A DNA stretch of 42,386 nucleotides from Actinobacteria bacterium OK074 (GTDB taxonomy: Bacteria > Actinomycetota > Actinomycetes > Streptomycetales > Streptomycetaceae). Below are positions 1 to 7,510 of the stretch, one piece after another. A program made the translations under genes and the position numbers. The stretch covers positions 1 through 42,386 of the forward strand of contig LJCV01000298.1 in assembly GCA_001298575.1 (NCBI GenBank), read 5' to 3'. Below the pieces are notes generated by a model. That model ran no database searches. It was not told the origin of the DNA and saw only the letters and a program-made list of their open reading frames with translations. How positions within the stretch are numbered: position 1 is the first letter of the stretch; each line of letters starts with the position of its first letter.

Positions 1-3
1 GAA

Positions 4-57
<54 letters not shown>

Positions 58-102
58 GGTGCGGCCGGTCGGGGTTCACGCGCGCGTGGGGCGGCGGTGT
101 CC

Positions 103-131
103 GTCGGGTTCACGCGCGCGTGAACCCCGAC
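103..131. terminator. Perfect palindrome downstream of the TetR gene
   Basis: The arms GGGTTCACGCG and CGCGTGAACCC (106-127) form a perfect 22-bp palindrome just beyond the stop codon of the minus-strand TetR gene, so it is a likely terminator hairpin. A second, partial copy of the left part lies at 69-88, giving a direct repeat of about 20 bp. There is no T tract, which is usual for Streptomyces terminators. Confidence 0.6.
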
Positions 132-140
132 TTCTCATTC

Positions 141-785
141 TTAGTTGTGCTGGTCGCTCCCGTGCAGCGGGAAGCCCGCGATGCCGCGCCACGCCAGGGA
201 CGTGAGCAACTGCACCGCCTGGTCGCGCGGGACGCTGCGGTCGCTGTGCAGCCAGGAGCGGGCCACGACCTGGGCGAGACCGCCGAGGCCGGAGGCCAGT
301 AGCATGGATTCCGCGCGCGAGAGCCCGGTGTCCTCGGCGATGACCTCGCAGATCGCCTCCGCGCACTCGGTCGTGACCTTGTCGACGCGCTCGCGCACCG
401 CGGGCTCGTTCGTCAGGTCCGACTCGAAGACCAGGCGGAACGCGCCGCCGTCGTCCTCGACATACGCGAAGTACGCGTCCATCGTCGCCCGGACGCGCTG
501 CTTGTTGTCGTTCGTCGACGCGAGCGCCTTGCGTACGGCCAGGATCAGCGACTCGCAGTGCTGGTCCAGCAGGGCCAGGTACAGGTCGAGCTTGCCCGGG
601 AAGTGCTGGTAGAGCACCGGCTTGCTGACGCCGGCCCGCTCGGCGATGTCGTCCATCGCGGCCGCGTGGTAGCCCTGGGCCACGAAGACTTCCTGGGCTG
701 CGCCAAGGAGCTGGTTGCGCCGGGCACGGCGCGGCAGGCGTGTGCCGCGCGGGCGTGCCGCCTCTGTCTGCTCGATGGCTGTCAC
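141..785 (-). CDS. TetR/AcrR-family transcriptional regulator
   Basis: A 214-residue regulator with an N-terminal TetR helix-turn-helix (about residues 20-66; the recognition helix region reads AGVSKPVLYQHFPGK) and a helical ligand or dimerisation domain after it. I chose GTG at 785 because GGGAGG lies 4 nt upstream; a TTG four codons earlier is possible. The GVSKPVLYQHF version and the neighbourhood (DUF3152 and moeZ nearby) match the TetR gene near moeZ in M. tuberculosis (Rv3208, from memory). No ligand is evident. The partly palindromic TACTTTTCAGTA at 834-845 may be an autoregulatory operator. No other gene is read in the same direction, so it is probably monocistronic. Confidence 0.93.
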   Translation of the reverse strand: MTAIEQTEAARPRGTRLPRRARRNQLLGAAQEVFVAQGYHAAAMDDIAERAGVSKPVLYQHFPGKLDLYLALLDQHCESLILAVRKALASTNDNKQRVRATMDAYFAYVEDDGGAFRLVFESDLTNEPAVRERVDKVTTECAEAICEVIAEDTGLSRAESMLLASGLGGLAQVVARSWLHSDRSVPRDQAVQLLTSLAWRGIAGFPLHGSDQHN

Positions 786-1093
786 GCCGCCTCCCAAAGT
801 CGTAAACGTGCGGTGTGCGCCGCGCGGCCATCGTACTTTTCAGTAACCCTGGTGTGCGCGGTGCGAGCGCAGAATTTCACGGAGCGGACGAAGGTGAAAG
901 CCATCCGGAGCGCCGCAAAGAAGGGCAGGTCGGGCGAAGGTTGGCCGACCGGTCGCCTCGTACCGGCCATTTCCTGTCGGTTTTGGTAGGTTCCAGTCGC
1001 TTCCGGTCCGAGTTGGGCCCGCTTCGATCCGGCCGGTCGGGTCGTCCACCTGTTCGGTTCGCCGGTCGCGGTCGGTGATCGCCCGGGCGGCCG
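786..1093. other. Gene-free stretch upstream of the TetR gene
   Basis: About 308 bases without a convincing gene. It contains the TetR upstream region, a TACT-N4-AGTA inverted repeat at 834-845 and the 10-bp palindrome CGACCGGTCG at 946-955. Short ORFs here lack ribosome sites and have poor codon bias. I see no RNA gene. Confidence 0.5.
834..845. promoter_or_regulatory. Candidate TetR operator
   Basis: The sequence TACTTTTCAGTA has inverted TACT/AGTA half-sites and lies about 50 nt upstream of the TetR start. TetR proteins often repress themselves through AT-rich palindromes of this kind. This rests on position and symmetry only. Confidence 0.3.
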
Positions 1094-1324
1094 TCAGCGA
1101 TAGTCGTCGTCCTCGTCGAAGCCCACGGCGCGGGCCTGTTCCGCGAGGTCCGCCTCGGTCGCGTGGTCCGTGTCCTCGCCGGTCACGGGGGCGTCCCGGT
1201 TCGGGGTGAGGTCCGTGTGCTGCTCGGCGGTGTCGCTCTCGGGTGCCTCGACGTCGATCTCCGCGTCCTCGGGGAAGTCCGCCTCGTCCTCGAAGGTGTC
1301 GGGATCGCTGGGGTCCACGGCCAT
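1094..1324 (-). CDS. Small acidic hypothetical protein
   Basis: A 76-residue, strongly acidic protein that starts at ATG 1324 behind a clear AAGGGAG ribosome site and ends in FDEDDDYR. It has no membrane segment, cysteine or catalytic motif. Repeated short D/E-A-E-Q stretches (DTAEQHTDL, DLAEQARAV) suggest two related helical segments. Similar small acidic proteins ending in DEDDYR are common in Streptomyces, as I recall, without a known role. The gene is divergent from the hydrolase at 1520. A much longer in-frame extension exists upstream but lacks coding character there, so I reject it. Confidence 0.8.
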   Translation of the reverse strand: MAVDPSDPDTFEDEADFPEDAEIDVEAPESDTAEQHTDLTPNRDAPVTGEDTDHATEADLAEQARAVGFDEDDDYR

Positions 1325-1353
1325 GGGGGCTCCCTTCCTAGAACGTCCCTGCG

Positions 1354-1386
1354 GAAACAGGGGGCCACGTGCGGGTGCCCTGTTTC
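1354..1386 (-). promoter_or_regulatory. Inverted repeat in the leader of the acidic-protein gene
   Basis: GAAACAGGG (1354-1362) and CCCTGTTTC (1378-1386) form a perfect 9-bp inverted repeat with a 15-nt spacer. A minus-strand -10-like TACGCT (1388-1393), with TGGCGT 17 bp before it, would put the transcript start at the edge of the repeat. It could be a 5' hairpin or a protein-binding site. Confidence 0.4.
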
Positions 1387-1484
1387 GAGCGTAGGAGACA
1401 CGGGATGCGGACGCCATGCGGTGAGCGGTACCCCGGGGTGGGCCCAATGGCCCTACGTGTGCGTAACTTGTGATGGCGAACACA

Positions 1485-1519
1485 TGAACCAGTGCGTGAT
1501 CGTCTCGTAACATTGCCGC
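1485..1519 (+). promoter_or_regulatory. Leaderless promoter of the alpha/beta hydrolase gene
   Basis: TGAACC (1485-1490), a 17-bp spacer and TAACAT (1508-1513) resemble a vegetative promoter. The ATG follows 6 nt after the -10 element and there is no ribosome site, so the mRNA probably starts at the start codon. Confidence 0.5.
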
Positions 1520-2608
1520 ATGTCTTCGACCGAATCGGCCCAACTGCCTTCTCCGGCACCGGCCGACGCACCTGTGCAGGCGACACCCGTCAGGGTGGCG
1601 GAGGGCGAGCGGCTCAGGTCGGTCGGGCTGCCCGGGATCACCCTGACCGTACGGTCGCGGCAGCCCGCGCGCACCGGGCTGCCGCCCGCGCTGTACGTGC
1701 ACGGCCTGGGCGGTTCCTCGCAGAACTGGTCGGAGCTGATGCCGCTGCTCGACGGGCTGGTGGACAGCGAGGCCCTCGACCTGCCCGGCTTCGGGGACTC
1801 CCCGCCGCCGGACGACGGCGACTACTCGATCTCCGGGCACGCGCGCGCGGTCATCCGTCACCTGGACGCGGCCGGACGCGGCCCCGTGCACCTGTTCGGC
1901 AACTCGATGGGCGGCGCGGTCTCCACGCGCGTGGCCGCCCTGCGCCCCGACCTGGTCCGCACCCTCACCCTGATCTCGCCCGCGCTCCCGGAGATCCGCA
2001 TCCAGCGCACCGCGATCCCCACGGGGTTGATCGCGGTACCGGGCATCGTCAACCTGTTCAACAGGTACAGCAGGGACTGGACGGCCGAGCAGCGGGTGGG
2101 CGGAGTGATGTCCCTCTGTTATGGCGACCCCGGCCGGGTCACGCAGGAGGCGTTCCTCCACGCGGTCGAGGAACTGGAACGCCGTCTGCGACTGCCGTAC
2201 TTCTGGGACGCGATGACCCGCTCGACCCGCGGCATCGTGAACGCGTACACCCTGGGCGGCCAGCACGGCCTGTGGCGCCAGGCCGAACGGGTGCTCGCAC
2301 CGACCCTCCTCGTCTACGGCGGCCGGGACCAGCTCGTGGCCATCCGCATGGCCAAGCGGGCCGCCCGCGCCTTCCGCGACTCCCGGTTGCTGACCCTGCC
2401 GCAGGCGGGGCACGTCGCGATGATGGAGTACCCGGAGGTGGTGGCCGCGGCCTTCCGCGACCTGCTGACGGACACGGCGGAGCAGCCCGAGGCGGGCCCG
2501 CAGGCGGCCCCGGGCCGGCCGGGCGTCTCGGTGAAGTCCTCGGCGGTTTCCGGGGGTTCGGGCGCCGAAGGCGGCGCCGTCGCGGACGGTTCCGGCGTGG
2601 GGAGTTGA
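1520..2608 (+). CDS. Alpha/beta hydrolase
   Basis: A 362-residue cytoplasmic alpha/beta-hydrolase-fold protein. The nucleophile elbow is GNSMGG with Ser129. Asp270 in GGRDQLV and His298 in AGHVAMMEYP complete the triad, and the oxyanion HGLGGSS motif sits near residue 60. There is no signal peptide. The last 45 residues or so are a low-complexity Gly/Ala/Ser/Pro tail outside the fold. The substrate cannot be read from sequence; esterase, lipase and C-C hydrolase are all possible. The start at 1520 is supported by the -10 element 6 nt upstream. It lies just before the DUF3152 gene (8-nt gap), so the two are probably co-transcribed. Confidence 0.9.
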   Translation: MSSTESAQLPSPAPADAPVQATPVRVAEGERLRSVGLPGITLTVRSRQPARTGLPPALYVHGLGGSSQNWSELMPLLDGLVDSEALDLPGFGDSPPPDDGDYSISGHARAVIRHLDAAGRGPVHLFGNSMGGAVSTRVAALRPDLVRTLTLISPALPEIRIQRTAIPTGLIAVPGIVNLFNRYSRDWTAEQRVGGVMSLCYGDPGRVTQEAFLHAVEELERRLRLPYFWDAMTRSTRGIVNAYTLGGQHGLWRQAERVLAPTLLVYGGRDQLVAIRMAKRAARAFRDSRLLTLPQAGHVAMMEYPEVVAAAFRDLLTDTAEQPEAGPQAAPGRPGVSVKSSAVSGGSGAEGGAVADGSGVGS

Positions 2609-2616
2609 GGCGCGGC

Positions 2617-4224
2617 GTGGGACGACACAGCCGCAAGGGGCGGGGCGACAAGAGCAGAGCGAACCGGGGGAGCGGCGGCAAGGAGGGCGCGGGCGGCGGG
2701 AACGACGGTACGGGCGGCGTGAACCGGGTCCAGGGTGTCGATCCCGGTACCGGCGACACCGGTTCCGTGCCGGTGGTGCCGCGGCTGCCCGACGGCACTC
2801 CGGCGGCGGGTACGCCCGTGGTCCCCGGCGGTACGGCGGCGCAGGGCGCCCCCAGGCTGCCCGACGGCAGCCCCGCGCGCGGTGTGCCCCATGTCCGCGG
2901 CGGCCATCCCGAGCAGCGTGAACCCGGCGGCGGCTGGGGCGAGTTCGGGCCCGGCGTCCCCGTGTCCGAGAGGGCGCCGACCGGTCCCCGGGTCCCGCAT
3001 CAGCGGCCGCGGCCAGGCCCCCGCCAGGAGTACCTGGACGCCTTCGACGGCGACGCCGAGACCGACGTCTTCGCGCCCCGCGGCTTCCGGTCGGCGACGA
3101 CACAGCGGCAGGCGGGCCCGCCGCATCCGTACCCGCACCCGCATGACCCGCACGCGCGCGTGGAGGACGGCCGGGGTACGCGTGGCGCCTCGGCGGGCGG
3201 CGGCGGTGGCCGCGGTGGCGCGGGGGAGGGCCTCGCGGCCGATGGGGCCGATGGGGCCGATGGGGCCGATGGGGGCGATGGGGGCGAAGGCGGGCGTGGG
3301 GGCTCTGCGGGGCCTGGCGGCCGGCGTGACGGCCGCGGCGGGGCTGCCGGGCCGGACGGGGCCGACGACTCCCGTACCGGCGTCAGGCCCGATGCCAGGA
3401 CCGGCGTCAGGCCCGGTGTCAGGCGTGGCACCAAGGCCCGTACGTTCACCGGTCTCGTGGCCGCCGCGTTCACCACCGCGCTGGCCGTCCTGATCGCCGG
3501 TCAGGTCGCCGACGGACGGGACGGCACCGGTCTTGGGGCACAGTCCGCCACCGGCAGGGTCAAGGACGTACGCGCCTCCGCGTCCCCGTCGGGTTCGGCC
3601 TCGCCCAGCCCGAGTCCGACCCCGTTGACGTACGAGCAGCAGATGGACAAGAAGTACCCGTTCAGCGCCTCGCTCAAGGGTTCGGGGAAGTTCGACGCGG
3701 TTCCGGGCGTGGACAAGGCGCCGGGGAAGGGGCGCAAGTACACCTACCGCGTGGACGTCGAGCAGGGGCTCGGGCTGGACGCGGCGGTGTTCGCCGAGGC
3801 CGTACAGAAGACGCTCAACGACAAGCGCAGTTGGGCCCATGCCGGGGCCCGGACCTTCGAGCGGATCCACAGCGGACCGCCCGACTTCGTGATCACGCTG
3901 GCCAGCCCCGGAACCACCGCCTATTGGTGCGACAAGTCCGGTCTGGACACCACCGTGGACAACGTGTCGTGCGACTCGGCGTCCACCGAACGAGTGATGA
4001 TCAATGCATACAGATGGGCCCAGGGCTCCAAGACCTACGGTGACCAAATTCACGCCTACCGGCAGATGCTGATCAACCACGAGGTCGGCCACCGGCTCGG
4101 CTACCACCACGTGACCTGTGAGAAGGACGGGGAGCTGGCCCCGGTGATGCAGCAGCAGACGAAATTCCTCGACCATGACGGAATCCACTGTCTGCCCAAC
4201 CCGTGGCCCTATCCCGGGAGTTGA
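2617..4224 (+). CDS. Membrane-anchored DUF3152 protein with a zinc-metalloprotease motif
   Basis: A 535-residue protein with a long low-complexity Gly/Pro/Arg cytoplasmic region (1-270), one membrane segment (about 273-295, GLVAAAFTTALAVLIAGQV), a Ser/Pro linker and an extracellular DUF3152 domain (about 365-535). The domain contains HEVGHRLGYHH: His488, Glu489, His492, Gly495 and His498 fit the metzincin signature HExxHxxGxxH, and Met511 could be the Met-turn. Cysteine pairs (WCDKS, VSCDS, VTCEK, IHCLP) could form disulfides outside the cell. I chose GTG 2617 for its GAGG ribosome site 6 nt upstream. A DUF3152 gene near moeZ and a TetR gene is also found in mycobacteria (Rv3207c, from memory). 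No substrate is known to me. Confidence 0.88.
   Translation: MGRHSRKGRGDKSRANRGSGGKEGAGGGNDGTGGVNRVQGVDPGTGDTGSVPVVPRLPDGTPAAGTPVVPGGTAAQGAPRLPDGSPARGVPHVRGGHPEQREPGGGWGEFGPGVPVSERAPTGPRVPHQRPRPGPRQEYLDAFDGDAETDVFAPRGFRSATTQRQAGPPHPYPHPHDPHARVEDGRGTRGASAGGGGGRGGAGEGLAADGADGADGADGGDGGEGGRGGSAGPGGRRDGRGGAAGPDGADDSRTGVRPDARTGVRPGVRRGTKARTFTGLVAAAFTTALAVLIAGQVADGRDGTGLGAQSATGRVKDVRASASPSGSASPSPSPTPLTYEQQMDKKYPFSASLKGSGKFDAVPGVDKAPGKGRKYTYRVDVEQGLGLDAAVFAEAVQKTLNDKRSWAHAGARTFERIHSGPPDFVITLASPGTTAYWCDKSGLDTTVDNVSCDSASTERVMINAYRWAQGSKTYGDQIHAYRQMLINHEVGHRLGYHHVTCEKDGELAPVMQQQTKFLDHDGIHCLPNPWPYPGS
3238..3290 (+). repeat. 9-bp tandem repeat GATGGGGCC in the DUF3152 gene
   Basis: Three GATGGGGCC units are followed by two GATGGGGGC units. 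They encode a collagen-like Gly-Ala-Asp / Gly-Gly-Asp series in the disordered N-terminal region. The repeat stays in frame, so copy number can change without breaking the gene. Confidence 0.85.
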
Positions 4225-4244
4225 CAGGCGCCCCTTATGTCACA

Positions 4245-4280
4245 TTGACACGCGCCGAAAGTTCGTTCATATTTCTGCGC
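4245..4280 (+). promoter_or_regulatory. Promoter of the leader peptide and peptide-importer operon
   Basis: TTGACA (4245-4250), a 17-bp spacer and CATATT (4268-4273) are close to the vegetative consensus. The leader-peptide ATG follows 7 nt after the -10 element with no ribosome site between, so the transcript is probably leaderless. Confidence 0.65.
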
Positions 4281-4373
4281 ATGTCGCCCCGTCACGCCCT
4301 CATACGCGCCACGTTCCAACTGGCGCTCATCGGTGTGGCCCCGCTCTGCGTGGCCGACATCGACTGTCGCTGA
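4281..4373 (+). CDS. Putative cysteine-containing leader peptide
   Basis: A 30-codon ORF that starts at the predicted transcription start and ends PLCVADIDCR, with cysteine codons at 23 and 29 close to the stop. Actinobacteria have families of short Cys-containing leader peptides, often leaderless, upstream of sulfur-related genes, where stalling at Cys codons controls downstream expression. This peptide resembles them in length, position and the terminal cysteines; I cannot assign it to a named family. GC-rich hairpins follow at 4372-4392 and 4479-4502, then the ABC importer. I infer attenuation control of the importer. It could also be a chance ORF, but the promoter spacing argues against that. 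Confidence 0.6.
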   Translation: MSPRHALIRATFQLALIGVAPLCVADIDCR

Positions 4374-4686
4374 CCCCGCTCCGGCGCGGGTCGCGCTCCC
4401 TCCCCCCATCGTGACCGACTCGATTCCTCCGCCTCCCTCACCCCTCGCTCGTCCGTCGTCGCACGAGTTCAGCGCCGCCTCCGGCCGGGTGAACGGCCGG
4501 AGCCCCCGACGATCCGACGCCGGGGCCGACGTATGCGCGCGGTCGTCTCACTCCTTGTCCATCCGTCTCGCCAGTCGAGACAAATGGGGTGGACCTGGAA
4601 TGGACGGGGGCGCGGGGCCCTTCTTCCTTCTGCTTCTTTCTTCCTGTCTCCTGCTCCTCATCCGTCTTCCGAGAGGTCGTCTTCCG
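4374..4686 (+). promoter_or_regulatory. Leader region of the peptide importer with hairpins and a pyrimidine tract
   Basis: This 313-nt untranslated stretch holds an imperfect hairpin at 4372-4392 and a perfect 9-bp hairpin at 4479-4502 (CTCCGGCCG, loop GGTGAA, CGGCCGGAG). A pyrimidine-rich tract of about 50 nt (4618-4670) runs up to the GAGAGG ribosome site (4671-4676) of the binding-protein gene. A C-rich, G-poor RNA tract could load Rho. I see no further gene. Confidence 0.5.
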
Positions 4687-6408
4687 ATGCGTCGTCCACC
4701 GTCCGTCCCAGCCCGCCGTACGGCAGCGGTAGCCGCCACCCTGGTCATGGCCATGGGCGTCGCCGCCTGCGGCCCTGACGACAACGATGCCAACGGCTCC
4801 GGAGGCGGCTCCACGCCCCACAAGGGCGGCACGCTGACGGTCCTGAACTCCAACCCGCAGCAGAACTTCGACCCCGCGCGGCTGTACACCTCCGGCGGCG
4901 GAAACGTTCCCTCCCTGGTCTTCCGGACGCTCACCACCCGCAACCGCGCGAGCGGCGCCGCCGGTGCCAAGGTCGTCCCCGACCTGGCCACCGACACCGG
5001 GCGCCCGAACAAGGACGCGACCGTGTGGACGTACACCCTGAAGAAGGGCCTCAAGTACGAGGACGGCACCGCGATCACCTCGGCCGACATCAAGTACGGC
5101 ATCGAGCGCTCCTTCGCGCCCGAACTCTCCGGCGGCGCGCCCTACCTGCGCGACTGGCTGGTCGGCGCGGCCGACTACCAGGGGCCGTACAAGGACAAGA
5201 AGGGCCTGTCCGCGATCGAGACGCCGGACAGCCGCACCATCGTCTTCCACCTGAACAAGCCCGAGGGCGAGTTCCCGTACCTGGCCACGCAGACGCAGTT
5301 CACGCCGGTCCCCGAGGCCAAGGACACGGGCGCGAAGTACGAGGAGCACCCGGTCTCCTCCGGCCCGTACAAGGTCGTCGAGAACGACAACGACGGCGAG
5401 AAGCTCGTTCTGGAGCGCAATAAGTACTGGTCGAGTGCCGTGGACGACCAGCGCAAGGCGTACCCGGACAAGATCGAGGTGGAGTCCGGGCTCGACTCCT
5501 CCGTGATCAACCAGCGGCTGTCGGCGTCCCAGGGGGCGGACGCCACGGCCGTCACCACGGACACCAACCTCGGCCCGTCCGAGCTGGCCAAGGTGACCAG
5601 CGACAAGGAACTGGCCGAGCGCGTGGGCACCGGCCACTTCGGCTACACCAACTACCTGGCGTTCAACCCGACGGTGAAGCCGTTCGACAACGCCAAGGTC
5701 CGCGAGGCCATCTCGTACGCCGTCGACCGCACCTCGGTCGTCAACGCGGCCGGCGGGTCCTCGCTGGCCGAGGCCGCGACCACCTTCCTGCCCGACCAGA
5801 AGTCCTTCGGCTACACGCCCTACGACCTCTTCCCGGCGGGCGCCACCGGCAACGCGGCCAAGGCCAAGGAGCTGCTGAAGGAGGCCGGGTACGCCAACGG
5901 GCTCACCATCACGCTCACCCACTCCAACAGCGACGACTTCGAGACCAGCCCGGAGATCGCCACCGCCGTCCAGGACGCCCTCAAGAAGGCGGGCATCACC
6001 GTCAAGCTCCAGGGCCTGGAGGAGAACGACTACTCCGAGACGGTCCACGACGTGAAGACCGAGCCGGGTCTCTTCCTCGCCCACTGGGGTGCGGACTGGC
6101 CCTCCGGCGGCCCCTTCCTGGCGCCGATCTTCGACGGCCGGCAGATCGTCAAGGACGGCTCGAACTTCAACTCGGGCCTGCTGAACGACAAGTCGGTCAA
6201 TGCCGAGATTGACGCGATCAACAAGTTGACCGACCTTGACGCCGCCGCCAAGCGGTGGGGTGCGCTGGACAAGAAGATCGCCGAACAGGCCCTCGTCGTC
6301 CCGCTGTTCCACCCCGTCTACAAGCGCCTCTACGGCAAGGACATCAAGAACATCGTGATCAGCGACTGGACCGGCGTCCTGGACATCTCCCAGGTCGCGG
6401 TGAAGTAG
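4687..6408 (+). CDS. ABC transporter substrate-binding lipoprotein, oligopeptide/dipeptide type
   Basis: A 573-residue family-5 solute-binding protein. The N terminus is a lipoprotein signal (RRTAAVAATLVMAMGVAAC) with Cys28 in a GVAAC lipobox, so it is tethered outside the membrane. The mature protein shows family-5 features: GGTLTVLNSNPQQNFDPA near the start, YTLKKGLKYEDGTAITSADI, FNPTVKPFDNAKVREAISYAVDR, and a C-terminal segment QALVVPLFHP. It should capture peptides or similar solutes and deliver them to the two permeases encoded next. The ATG was chosen for GAGAGG 10 nt upstream; in-frame extension upstream would run through the leader. The ligand is unknown. Its leader peptide hints at a sulfur-linked solute, but this is inference. 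Confidence 0.92.
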   Translation: MRRPPSVPARRTAAVAATLVMAMGVAACGPDDNDANGSGGGSTPHKGGTLTVLNSNPQQNFDPARLYTSGGGNVPSLVFRTLTTRNRASGAAGAKVVPDLATDTGRPNKDATVWTYTLKKGLKYEDGTAITSADIKYGIERSFAPELSGGAPYLRDWLVGAADYQGPYKDKKGLSAIETPDSRTIVFHLNKPEGEFPYLATQTQFTPVPEAKDTGAKYEEHPVSSGPYKVVENDNDGEKLVLERNKYWSSAVDDQRKAYPDKIEVESGLDSSVINQRLSASQGADATAVTTDTNLGPSELAKVTSDKELAERVGTGHFGYTNYLAFNPTVKPFDNAKVREAISYAVDRTSVVNAAGGSSLAEAATTFLPDQKSFGYTPYDLFPAGATGNAAKAKELLKEAGYANGLTITLTHSNSDDFETSPEIATAVQDALKKAGITVKLQGLEENDYSETVHDVKTEPGLFLAHWGADWPSGGPFLAPIFDGRQIVKDGSNFNSGLLNDKSVNAEIDAINKLTDLDAAAKRWGALDKKIAEQALVVPLFHPVYKRLYGKDIKNIVISDWTGVLDISQVAVK

Positions 6409-6412
6409 CACT

Positions 6413-7510
6413 GTGAGCGAGGCACTTGCCGCCGCCGAAGCCGCCGCTACGGGTGTGACGCCCGTACCGGCGGCTTCGGGGGCTCGTCAGTTCTGGCGGC
6501 GGCTGCGTACGCAGCGGGCCGCCCTCGTCGCGGCGGCCGTCGTCGCGCTGCTCGTCCTGGTCGCACTCGCCGCGCCGCTGCTCACGGCGATCGAGGGCCA
6601 GGACCCGACCACGTACCATCCCGCTCTCGTCGACTCCGCGCGCGGTGGCGTGCCGATCGGCTCCTTCGGCGGCATCACCGGGGACCACTGGCTGGGCATC
6701 GAACCGCAGACGGGGCGGGACCTGTTCGCCCGGCTCGTCTACGGGGCGCGGGTCTCTCTGGGGGTCGCGCTCGCGGCGACGTTCGTTCAAGTGTTGATCG
6801 GTGTCGTCGTGGGTGTCGCCGCCGGGCTCGGGAATCAATGGGTTGATCAACTGTTGAGCCGGTTCGCCGACATCTTCATCGCCATGCCGCTCATGATCAT
6901 GTCGTTGGCGCTGCTCGCGATCGTCCCGTCGAGCTTCCCTCGGCCCGTTCTCGTCGCGCTCGTCATCGGTCTGATCGCCTGGGGCTCGATCGCGAAGATC
7001 GTGCGCGCCCAGACCCTCACCCTCAAGGAGCTGGACTACGTGTCCGCCGCCCGGCTCAGCGGCTGGGGCACCTGGCACATCGCCCGCCGCGAACTGCTGC
7101 CCGCCCTCGCGGCGCCCGTCATCACGTACGCGGCGCTCCTCGTCCCGACGAACATCACCGTCGAGGCGGCCCTGTCCTTCCTCGGCGTCGGCGTGAAGCC
7201 GCCGACGCCCTCCTGGGGGCAGATGCTCACCTCCGCCGACGTCTGGTACCAGGCGGCGCCGCAGTACCTACTGCTGCCCGCCGGGGCCCTCTTCGTGACC
7301 GTCCTGGCCCTGACCGTCCTCGGCGACGGCGTCCGCACGGCCCTCGACCCCCGCGCGGCCTCCCGGCTGCGGGTGGGCACGGGACGCAAGCGGGAGGCGA
7401 AGGCGGACGCGGCGACGGGAGCCGGTACTGGTACCAGTGCTGGTTCTGGTACCGGTGCTGGTGTCGACGGTGGCGGTGCGGACGCGCGTGGTGAGGAGGG
7501 GGCGTCGTGA
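6413..7510 (+). CDS. ABC transporter permease, OppC/DppC type
   Basis: A 365-residue membrane protein with an N-terminal OppC-type segment (FWRRLRTQRAALVAAAVVAL) and about six membrane helices. The binding-protein-dependent transport EAA loop is visible at YVSAARLSGWGTWHIARRELLP. The GTG start is 4 nt after the stop of the lipoprotein gene with a poor ribosome site, so translation is probably coupled. The last 50 residues or so are a low-complexity Gly/Thr/Ala/Ser tail encoded by GGT/ACT/GCT-rich DNA unlike the rest of the gene. It overlaps the next permease by 4 bp (GTGA). Confidence 0.92.
   Translation: MSEALAAAEAAATGVTPVPAASGARQFWRRLRTQRAALVAAAVVALLVLVALAAPLLTAIEGQDPTTYHPALVDSARGGVPIGSFGGITGDHWLGIEPQTGRDLFARLVYGARVSLGVALAATFVQVLIGVVVGVAAGLGNQWVDQLLSRFADIFIAMPLMIMSLALLAIVPSSFPRPVLVALVIGLIAWGSIAKIVRAQTLTLKELDYVSAARLSGWGTWHIARRELLPALAAPVITYAALLVPTNITVEAALSFLGVGVKPPTPSWGQMLTSADVWYQAAPQYLLLPAGALFVTVLALTVLGDGVRTALDPRAASRLRVGTGRKREAKADAATGAGTGTSAGSGTGAGVDGGGADARGEEGAS

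Noticed and set aside
1492..2616. Upstream extension of the DUF3152 frame
   Set aside because: It overlaps the alpha/beta hydrolase gene in another frame and encodes Arg/Pro/Gly-rich nonsense; GTG 2617 with its ribosome site is the likely start.
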